From: Thalassospira lucentensis
Lineage (GTDB): Bacteria > Pseudomonadota > Alphaproteobacteria > Rhodospirillales > Thalassospiraceae
Length of the DNA stretch: 64,000 nucleotides
Assembly: GCF_032921865.1 (NCBI RefSeq)
Contig: NZ_CP136684.1
Span: 664,501-728,500, forward strand
Direction: 5' to 3'
Position 1 is the stretch's first letter. Every line of letters begins with the position of its first letter. The notes beneath the pieces were generated by a model. The model was not told where the DNA came from. It saw only the letters and a program-made list of their open reading frames with translations, and searched no databases. Shown here in pieces: positions 57,119 to 64,000 of this stretch. The position numbers and the translations under genes were made by a program.

Positions 57119-58171
57119 TTAGCTCAGAGGTACGGCAACACCGACGGTTTTGCCAACTGTATCGTTCCAGCGCGTAACCCACTCCGCACCTGCACGTTCA
57201 GCCCATTCCGGCAAGACAACGGTCGTCAGAATTTCCTTGGCCTTGGCAAGATCGGCATCAGATGCCTCAACCAACGTCATGCTCGCCGGATCACCCGCGG
57301 GGCAGGTTCCATTACCGGTAAGGCACGCAATATCGGCTTCAAGCGCACCGGCGGCTGCGGCCCAGGCCGGGGCTTCGAACTTGGAATTGACTTCGTCGGT
57401 AATCAGTTTCTGCATTTCCGGCGACAGGCTGTTCCACTTGTCAAAATTCATCGCCGTTACAACCGGATCCCAGCCGCCAAGCGGAATGGTCATCAGGTGG
57501 TCGGAAACTTCCCACCAACCCGCACTGTATCCCGAACCAGCACCGGTAACGGCACAATCAATCACACCACGTTCAAGCGCGCCCGGTACTTCGGAAAACG
57601 CAACATTGACGCCGTTGGCACCTAGTGCCTCAAGGAACTTGGTGGTCATACGCCCCGAACCACGAACCTTTTTACCTTTAAGGTCTTCAAGCGAGGTCAC
57701 ATCACCTTTGCAGAAAACGACCTGCGGCGGGTATGGCGCAATTGCAAGAACCTTGGAATTGAAGCGTTCCTTGAAGATATCTTCGACCATCGGGCGGGCG
57801 GCTTCAACCATCGCCTTTGCTTCTTCGGCTGTGTTGGCAACCAGCGGCACATCAAGGCCTTCAAGTTCCGGGGCATCGCCAACCGCATAATCGGCAACCG
57901 TCATGCCAACATCGAAAACGCCATCATTCAGAATACGAAAAACGTCACCTCCGCCGATACCCATCTGATCATGGGTGGTCATCTGGACATTAATGTCGCC
58001 GTTTGATGCGGCGGGCAGTTCTTCGGTCCAGAACGGTGTTTCAAACTGCTTGTTCAGCGGCAGGCTGCTCCAGCTGCCAACAACCGAAAGGTCTTCGGCA
58101 AAGGCAGGGGTTGCCATCATGCCCGCACCAAGGGCAGAAACGGCAAGTAACGATGATACTGTCTTTTTCAT
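57119..58171 (-). CDS. TRAP transporter substrate-binding protein (DctP type)
   Basis: A 350-residue periplasmic binding protein. The signal peptide MKKTVSSLLAVSALGAGMMA then TPAFA cleaves before ED (residue 27). The DctP fold is shown by FRILNDGVFDVGMT, LKGKKVRGSGRMTTKFLEALG with the substrate-binding Arg, and PGALERGVIDCAVTG. The ligand is unknown; an amide- or hydroxy-acid-like compound fits the neighbouring enzymes. Confidence 0.95.
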   Translation of the reverse strand: MKKTVSSLLAVSALGAGMMATPAFAEDLSVVGSWSSLPLNKQFETPFWTEELPAASNGDINVQMTTHDQMGIGGGDVFRILNDGVFDVGMTVADYAVGDAPELEGLDVPLVANTAEEAKAMVEAARPMVEDIFKERFNSKVLAIAPYPPQVVFCKGDVTSLEDLKGKKVRGSGRMTTKFLEALGANGVNVAFSEVPGALERGVIDCAVTGAGSGYSAGWWEVSDHLMTIPLGGWDPVVTAMNFDKWNSLSPEMQKLITDEVNSKFEAPAWAAAAGALEADIACLTGNGTCPAGDPASMTLVEASDADLAKAKEILTTVVLPEWAERAGAEWVTRWNDTVGKTVGVAVPLS

Positions 58172-58210
58172 GAGATGGTCCTCTCTGATAGCTAGGTTTT
58201 ATTTGTGATT

Positions 58211-59062
58211 TCAGGCGGTCTTTGTCTGCAGTGAAAATTCCGCGGCTTCTGCCAGGACATCCGTCACCAGCATCAGACCGGGTTCATGCGTGATGGCAAG
58301 GTCCGGCAAAACATTGCGGATCGCCATTTGCGGCGTAACGCCACAGGCCCAGAAAACCGGGATATCCCCTTCGTCGACGACAGGTTCGTCGCCGAAGTCC
58401 GGCTTCATGAGATCGGAAATGCCAATGCTGGCCGGATCGCCAATATGAACCGGCGCACCATGTGCCAGGCGATAACGATCGGAATAAAGGATGGCACGGA
58501 TGGCATCGGATGGTTTGAAGGACCGCATCGAAACCACCAGCGGGCCATGGAAACGCCCAGCCGGGGTGGTCGCAATATTGGTCACATACATCGGAACGTT
58601 CCGGTTGGCGTCCATATGCCGCAGCGGCACACCACTGCGGGTAATCGCCGCCTCGAACGAAAATGAACAACCGAGAACAAAGGTCACCAGATCATCGCGC
58701 CAGATGGCGTTCAGATCGGAAACACTGTCAAAATCAGTCGTGCCACGAAACACACGATAGCCCGGCAGATCGGTGCGGATGTCAAGATCGGCACCAAGTT
58801 CCGGAATATACGGCGAACCCGGTTCGGACATGCCGATCAAAGGGCATGATTTCGGATTTTTGGCACAAAATTTAAGGAACTCGTCGGCATGGCTTGCCGG
58901 CAGGATCGCAAGATTGCCCTGCAGATACCCGGATGCATAGCCGGTGGTGGTGCCCCGATGTTTTCCGGAACGGATTGCGCGGCGCAAAGCCAGCGGCGAT
59001 ATCGTCGATGCAGATTCCGAAACGGTCGTCGGGGAACAAGATGCGCTTTTTGTCGCGTTCAT
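58211..59062 (-). CDS. DUF1445 family putative hydro-lyase
   Basis: A 283-residue protein of the DUF1445/YcsI group (putative hydro-lyases; some are D-glutamate cyclases). Typical stretches are YASGYLQGNLAILPASHADEF, CPLIGMSEPGSP, FVLGCSFSFEAAI and FWACGVTPQMAI. The first gene of the TRAP operon, 40 bp before dctP, and next to a divergent-strand LysR gene in the same orientation. Confidence 0.92.
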   Translation of the reverse strand: MNATKSASCSPTTVSESASTISPLALRRAIRSGKHRGTTTGYASGYLQGNLAILPASHADEFLKFCAKNPKSCPLIGMSEPGSPYIPELGADLDIRTDLPGYRVFRGTTDFDSVSDLNAIWRDDLVTFVLGCSFSFEAAITRSGVPLRHMDANRNVPMYVTNIATTPAGRFHGPLVVSMRSFKPSDAIRAILYSDRYRLAHGAPVHIGDPASIGISDLMKPDFGDEPVVDEGDIPVFWACGVTPQMAIRNVLPDLAITHEPGLMLVTDVLAEAAEFSLQTKTA

Positions 59063-59151
59063 TTATTCGGTCCTGTTCTCAGCCTCGCAACAAGCTTGAG
59101 AAACTCGACCGATCTTGTCAAGAAATCATTTTAGTCAATTTATGATCTAAT

Positions 59152-60060
59152 TTAACGATCAGTTTGATCGAACAATCTGGCCGCCTCGATCACGGCCTCG
59201 CCAATTTCACGATTGCGTTCCGGGTAATAACTGATCACAAAATGAAGGTCGGTCAGCCGGGCTTCTTCCTGCACCGGGATTGCCTTAATATGTTCATCCC
59301 AAACGGAATTTGTAACCATCAAGGACGGCAGAACACCGATCCCGAAACCTCCGCCGACAAGGTGTTTTACGGTCGAAAGTGATGCCGATCCATGTAATGC
59401 CGGCGGCGAAATATCGGGCGCAGAAAAGATGCTTTCGACCTCGCGAAATGGGGGTGTTCCCTTCGGGAAGGTGACAATAGCATGCTCGGCAAGCTCCGCC
59501 AGCGACATCGGATGATCGGGCAACTCCATCGATCCGGTGCAATACCAGCCCAGTTGAACTGGCTTCAGGGCCGCGGCAACCGCCCCCTGTGGCACAGATT
59601 CCCGCAACATGATCGCAACGTCAAGCGCATCATCGGCCATGGTCATCGCCAATTGGCCGGATGTATCAACCGAAAGCTCGAATCGCACCTTGGGGTAATC
59701 GTCTTTCAGCTTGTTCAACATATCGGTCAGGATCGTATGAACGATGGTTTCGGCAACACCGATACGAACCGTGCCGCTCAATTCCCCCGGATGGGTCAAT
59801 TCCTGCCAAATACGATCGCGTGCACGCGATAAACGCTGCGCTTCTTCAAGAAACCGAAGACCTGCCGCCGTCAAACGCACCTGCCGGTTGGACCGGTCAA
59901 ACAACATGATGCCCAGCTTTTTCTCAAGGGCGGAAACCCGCGACGAAATCGCCGACTGGGACAGATCGTATTTCTGGGCTGCGGCCCGAAAGCCGCCTGC
60001 CTTCACGATGTCCTGTAAAATCTCGATATCCTTGAATTCAAACACGTTTTCGTTCCCCAA
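59152..60060 (-). CDS. LysR-family regulator of the TRAP operon
   Basis: A LysR regulator of 302 residues (helix-turn-helix FRAAAQKYDLSQSAISSRVSALEKKL). It precedes the hydro-lyase gene on the same strand by 89 bp and probably regulates the TRAP operon and itself. Confidence 0.9.
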   Translation of the reverse strand: MGNENVFEFKDIEILQDIVKAGGFRAAAQKYDLSQSAISSRVSALEKKLGIMLFDRSNRQVRLTAAGLRFLEEAQRLSRARDRIWQELTHPGELSGTVRIGVAETIVHTILTDMLNKLKDDYPKVRFELSVDTSGQLAMTMADDALDVAIMLRESVPQGAVAAALKPVQLGWYCTGSMELPDHPMSLAELAEHAIVTFPKGTPPFREVESIFSAPDISPPALHGSASLSTVKHLVGGGFGIGVLPSLMVTNSVWDEHIKAIPVQEEARLTDLHFVISYYPERNREIGEAVIEAARLFDQTDR

Positions 60061-60295
60061 ATAGCAACTGCATCGTCGATCCTGTCAGCCGGATCGTTTG
60101 ATTTATGATCACAATACCCTGCAACCGATCATCTGGCACGATCAATCCGTTGCGATTTTTCTATCGTATGCAGAACAAATCGCACCAATGGGCGTTTCGG
60201 ACACATTTCCGGCTTCACCGCCCCCTCACCGAGGCGTTACTTGCCCGAAGCACCTTTTCCTTAGACATTGGGAATACGCCAGATTGGAGGGTTAG

Positions 60296-61264
60296 ATGCT
60301 GATACGCCGCAAGAAGGGTTGGGAAATCGCCGAACGCGATGCAACCCCGCAATCCATTTACAAGAACCGTCGCCAGTTCCTGAAAGGCATTGCCGCAGGA
60401 TCCATCGGCGCGGCGGCAACCAGCCTGCCGATCGGTCGCGCCCTTGCACAAGGATCCGATCCAACCGCCGATCTTTATCCGGCGATGCGCAATCCGGCCT
60501 ATGTCGTTGATCGCGCCATTACGGATAAATCCAAGGCGCTGACCTATAACAACTTCTATGAATTCGGATCGCACAAATTCATTTCCGACGCGGCCCAGGC
60601 GATGAAAATCCGCCCATGGACAGTCAAGATCGACGGCATGGTCGAAAAACCGATTGAAATCGATTTTGACGATCTGGTCCGCAAAATGCCTTTGGAAGAA
60701 CGCGTCTATCGGTTCCGCTGCGTCGAAGCCTGGGCGATGACCGTGCCCTGGACCGGTTTCCCGATGAAGGCACTGGTTGATTATGCCAAACCGCTTTCAG
60801 GCGCAAAATACATCGAAATGCAAACTGCGGAACAAAAGGACACCATGCCGGGCCTGCGGCAGTTCTGGTATCCGTGGCCCTATATCGAAGGCCTGACAAT
60901 TGAAGAAGCCACCAATGAACTTGCGATGATCGCAACCGGCATATACGGCGAACCGCTTCCAAAACAGAACGGCGCACCGCTGCGTCTGGTTACCCCGTGG
61001 AAATACGGCTTCAAGAACGTTAAATCGATTGTCCGCTTCACCTTCACCGACAAACGCCCGGTCAGTTTCTGGGAACAGCTTAACGACGGAGAATACGGCT
61101 TTTGGGCCAATGTGAACCCCAAAGTCCCACATCCCCGTTGGAGCCAGGCACAGGAACGCCTGCTGACCACGGGTGATGAAGTCCCGACACAGATTTACAA
61201 TGGCTATGGCCAGTATGTTGCCGATCTTTACAAGGGCATGGAAGACGAAAAGCTGTTCATGTAA
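60296..61264 (+). CDS. msrP: Periplasmic methionine sulfoxide reductase MsrP (YedY)
   Basis: A 322-residue molybdoenzyme with a Tat signal (NRRQFLKGIAAGSIGAAATS) and the molybdenum-ligating Cys142 in YRFRCVEAWAMTVPWTGFPM. MsrP repairs methionine sulfoxide in periplasmic proteins using electrons from the heme protein MsrQ. GGAGG lies seven bases before the ATG. msrQ, normally adjacent, is missing: a terminator and uvrB follow. Confidence 0.95.
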   Translation: MLIRRKKGWEIAERDATPQSIYKNRRQFLKGIAAGSIGAAATSLPIGRALAQGSDPTADLYPAMRNPAYVVDRAITDKSKALTYNNFYEFGSHKFISDAAQAMKIRPWTVKIDGMVEKPIEIDFDDLVRKMPLEERVYRFRCVEAWAMTVPWTGFPMKALVDYAKPLSGAKYIEMQTAEQKDTMPGLRQFWYPWPYIEGLTIEEATNELAMIATGIYGEPLPKQNGAPLRLVTPWKYGFKNVKSIVRFTFTDKRPVSFWEQLNDGEYGFWANVNPKVPHPRWSQAQERLLTTGDEVPTQIYNGYGQYVADLYKGMEDEKLFM

Positions 61265-61292
61265 TTGTCCTTCCCACCCACTCGGAAAAACC

Positions 61293-61332
61293 AACAAGGC
61301 CCGAAACCTGCGAGTGTTCCGGGCCTTGTTTT
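61293..61332. terminator. Bidirectional terminator between msrP and uvrB
   Basis: AACAAGGCCCGAAAC and GTTCCGGGCCTTGTT pair over 15 bases with one mismatch; T-runs lie on both sides (TTTT on plus, GGTTTTTCC on minus). Confidence 0.88.
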
Positions 61333-61354
61333 CGTTAATCAATATTACATCAAA

Positions 61355-63502
61355 TCAGGGGCCGCTGCGCCGACGGCCTTTGTATTTCGGCTTGTTGGCC
61401 GATTTCGATCCCGGCCCGATGGTTCCAATGCTGCGCGCCATCGGCCCGGCATCGGCAAGGCCAAGTTCCTGATCTTCAAGGCGCTTGATCTCGTCACGCA
61501 GGCGGGCTGCTTCCTCGAATTCAAGGTTTCCAGCGGCTTCACGCATGCGTTTTTCAAGGTCTTCGATATGCGCACGCAGATTGTGCCCGATCAGAATATC
61601 GCCAGAAACACCGGTATCGACCGTGACGTAATCATGCTCGGCAACGCTTTCCAGAACATCGCGGATTTTGCTGCGCACCGATTCTGGCGTGATGCCATTG
61701 GCTTCGTTATAGGCAATCTGTTTTTCGCGGCGGCGGTTGGTTTCGCCAATCGCATATTCCAGACTGTCGGTCATCTTGTCGGCATAAAGCAAGACCCGGC
61801 CATCAATGTTACGCGCCGCGCGCCCTATGGTCTGCACCAGTGATGTTTTCGACCGAAGGAAACCTTCCTTGTCCGCATCCAGAATCGCAACAAGCGCACA
61901 TTCCGGGATGTCCAAGCCTTCACGCAGAAGGTTGATGCCAACCAGAACATCAAACACGCCAAGTCGAAGATCGCGAATGATCTCGATGCGTTCAAGCGTA
62001 TCGATATCCGAATGCAGATACCGGACCCGCACACCATGTTCATGCAGATATTCGGTCAAATCCTCGGCCATGCGCTTGGTCAGCGTCGTAACCAGAACAC
62101 GCTGCCCCTTCGCCGCACATTCCTTTGCCTCGGCCAACAGGTCATCGACCTGCGTTTCAACCGGGCGAATGATGCAAACCGGGTCAATCAGGCCGGTCGG
62201 GCGGATGACCTGTTCGGCAAACACACCGCCGGTGCGTTCCATTTCCCAGTTGCCCGGCGTTGCCGAGACAAACACGCTTTGCGGGCGCATGGCTTCCCAT
62301 TCCTCGAATTTCAGCGGACGGTTATCCACGCAACTCGGCAAGCGGAAGCCATGTTCGGCCAGGGTGAATTTGCGATTATAGTCGCCTCTGAACATGCCAC
62401 CGATCTGCGGCACGGCAACGTGACTTTCATCAACAAACAGCAACGCATTTTCCGGCAGATATTCAAACAATGTCGGCGGCGGTTCGCCCGGATTGCGGCC
62501 CGAAAGCCAGCGGGAATAGTTTTCAATCCCCTTGCAGTGGCCCACGGTTTCCATCATTTCCAGATCGAACATCGTGCGCTGTTCGATCCGCTCGGCCGCC
62601 AGAAGCTTGCCTTCCTGCTGGAACTGCGCAAGCCGGTCTTTCAGTTCCTGTTTGATGCCGGCCATCGCCTGTACCAGTGTCGGACGTGGCGTGACATGGT
62701 GCGAATTGGCATAGACGGTGACCGCGTCCATGGTGGCAAACTTATGCCCGGTCAGCGGATCAAATTCCGCCAGTTCCTCGACCTCGTCACCAAACATTGA
62801 AACACGCCATGCGCGATCCTCGGCGTGGGCCGGAAAGATTTCCAGAACATCCCCGCGCACCCTGAATGTCCCGCGCGAGAATGCGGCGTCGTTGCGGGTA
62901 TATTGCAACTCGACCAGCCGCTTCATGATCAGGTTTCGATCAACCTCATCGCCAACTGCAATCCGCTGCGTCATTTCAAGGTAAGTTTCAACCGCACCGA
63001 TACCGTAGATGCAGGAGACCGAGGCCACAATGATACAGTCATTGCGTTCAAGGATCGCACGCGTCGCCGCATGGCGCATCCGGTCGATCTGCTCATTGAT
63101 TGAACTGTCTTTTTCGATATAGGTGTCTGATCGTGGGATATAGGCTTCAGGCTGGTAATAGTCGTAATAGGATACGAAATACTCTACCGCGTTTTCCGGG
63201 AAGAACGCCTTCATCTCTGAATAAAGCTGTGCCGCCAGCGTCTTGTTCGGCGCAAGAACAAGGGCGGGGCGCTGCGTTTTGGCAATAATGTTGGCCATGG
63301 TAAAGGTCTTGCCCGACCCGGTCACGCCCAGCAGAACCTGATCGCGTTCTTCGCTATTGATCCCGTCCATCAGCTCGGCAATCGCCTTTGGCTGATCACC
63401 TGCGGGCTCATAATCGGTCACCAGTTTGAATTCGTGCGATCCCGCAACCGGCGGACGACGTTTCAGCAAGAATTCAGGTAAGCCATACATCGGCGCATTC
63501 AT
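61355..63502 (-). CDS. uvrB: Excinuclease ABC subunit UvrB
   Basis: UvrB (about 715 aa) is the damage-verifying helicase of nucleotide excision repair. Visible are Walker [16 protein letters not shown], the beta-hairpin [20 protein letters not shown], helicase motifs DESHVAVPQ and [13 protein letters not shown], and the C-terminal UVR domain ([20 protein letters not shown]). The GTG at 63544 is open; ATG 63502 with AGGGA is preferred. A LexA box lies upstream. Confidence 0.97.
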   Translation of the reverse strand: MNAPMYGLPEFLLKRRPPVAGSHEFKLVTDYEPAGDQPKAIAELMDGINSEERDQVLLGVTGSGKTFTMANIIAKTQRPALVLAPNKTLAAQLYSEMKAFFPENAVEYFVSYYDYYQPEAYIPRSDTYIEKDSSINEQIDRMRHAATRAILERNDCIIVASVSCIYGIGAVETYLEMTQRIAVGDEVDRNLIMKRLVELQYTRNDAAFSRGTFRVRGDVLEIFPAHAEDRAWRVSMFGDEVEELAEFDPLTGHKFATMDAVTVYANSHHVTPRPTLVQAMAGIKQELKDRLAQFQQEGKLLAAERIEQRTMFDLEMMETVGHCKGIENYSRWLSGRNPGEPPPTLFEYLPENALLFVDESHVAVPQIGGMFRGDYNRKFTLAEHGFRLPSCVDNRPLKFEEWEAMRPQSVFVSATPGNWEMERTGGVFAEQVIRPTGLIDPVCIIRPVETQVDDLLAEAKECAAKGQRVLVTTLTKRMAEDLTEYLHEHGVRVRYLHSDIDTLERIEIIRDLRLGVFDVLVGINLLREGLDIPECALVAILDADKEGFLRSKTSLVQTIGRAARNIDGRVLLYADKMTDSLEYAIGETNRRREKQIAYNEANGITPESVRSKIRDVLESVAEHDYVTVDTGVSGDILIGHNLRAHIEDLEKRMREAAGNLEFEEAARLRDEIKRLEDQELGLADAGPMARSIGTIGPGSKSANKPKYKGRRRSGP

Positions 63503-63580
63503 CGGACTGATCCCTTTTTGGACATGACCATAGTTATAGGCCACCGCGACAACATCGCAACCCCTGGCCCTGACAACTAC

Positions 63581-63610
63581 TGTCAGTAGCTGTCAGGAGA
63601 CGTCAGGACA
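63581..63610. repeat. Three 10-bp direct repeats upstream of uvrB
   Basis: TGTCAGTAGC, TGTCAGGAGA and CGTCAGGACA follow one another at exactly 10 bp, one helical turn. They lie between the LexA box and the uvrB start. Confidence 0.5.
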
Positions 63611-63620
63611 AAAAACGCCG

Positions 63621-63635
63621 GAACAGGCATCGAAC
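63621..63635. promoter_or_regulatory. LexA (SOS) box upstream of uvrB
   Basis: GAAC-AGGCATC-GAAC, i.e. GTTC-N7-GTTC on the uvrB strand, is the LexA operator of alphaproteobacteria. It lies about 120 bp before the chosen uvrB start and supports SOS induction. Confidence 0.75.
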
Positions 63636-63727
63636 CATCGCGTTAAGACGTCATGACTTTCGGATCGGATGCCATGATGGGCCGTTTTCATCCCAAAGAA
63701 CCCGCAAAAGGCGCGAAACTGCCTTGA

Positions 63728-64000
<273 letters not shown>

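Overview
The window looks like a chromosomal segment of a marine-type alphaproteobacterium of the Rhodospirillales, most like Thalassospira. This rests on the lrp-trxB-LysR (LsrB/VtlR type) neighbourhood, the yqeY-dnaG-rpoD and carAB-greA blocks, a LexA box of the alphaproteobacterial GAAC-N7-GAAC form upstream of uvrB, the TRAP transporter set and a moderate GC content. The genus is an inference; no rRNA is present.

Layout. 1-5214 (minus): a kdp potassium-uptake operon read from about 5150 leftwards: a 27-residue membrane peptide, kdpF, kdpA, kdpB, kdpC, a 54-residue small ORF and the N-terminus of kdpD, which leaves the window. 5340-5513: a long palindrome and an array of TGACA motifs that look like a decayed transposon or IS end. 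5796-13360 (plus): a TetR/NemR-like regulator with two matching operators and an electrophile/aldehyde-stress cluster (DJ-1 family protein, DUF1330, aldehyde dehydrogenase, old yellow enzyme, SDR, MFS, NAD(P)-binding protein), with stem-loops between several genes. 13834-31823: an accessory metabolic and regulatory stretch with two paralogous LysR genes, pirin, two isochorismatase-family hydrolases, LysE, a Tat-exported amidohydrolase, XapX, DoxX, an MFS_3 exporter, a solute-binding protein, a second aldehyde dehydrogenase, another LysR, a GMC oxidoreductase, an ABM monooxygenase and an ArsR/quinone-oxidoreductase pair with two identical operators. 32136-32530: degenerate tandem repeats of about 100 bp.

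33014-47131 is the housekeeping core: tRNA(CAT), rpoD, dnaG, yqeY, carA, carB, greA, a GNAT gene, an AsnC/Lrp regulator divergent from trxB, and an LsrB/VtlR-like LysR gene. Directly downstream (about 47480-48001) lie two tandem small RNAs that share a C/T-rich anti-Shine-Dalgarno core and end in strong terminators. They look like the AbcR (alpha-r15) family, which in rhizobia and Brucella is controlled by this type of LysR protein.

48124-64000: a membrane class III cyclase, a repeat-bearing intergenic region, a divergent EF-G-like GTPase, dps, a LysR-controlled TRAP operon (hydro-lyase, DctPQM, DUF2848, amidase), msrP without msrQ, SOS-regulated uvrB, and the start of an aspartate-aminotransferase-like gene.

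No CRISPR array, intact transposase, prophage or complete defence island was seen. The most interesting items are the tandem sRNAs next to their likely regulator, the extra small ORFs of the kdp operon with the loss of the KdpB inhibitory serine, the two operator-defined regulons (TetR and ArsR), and the two families of intergenic repeats.
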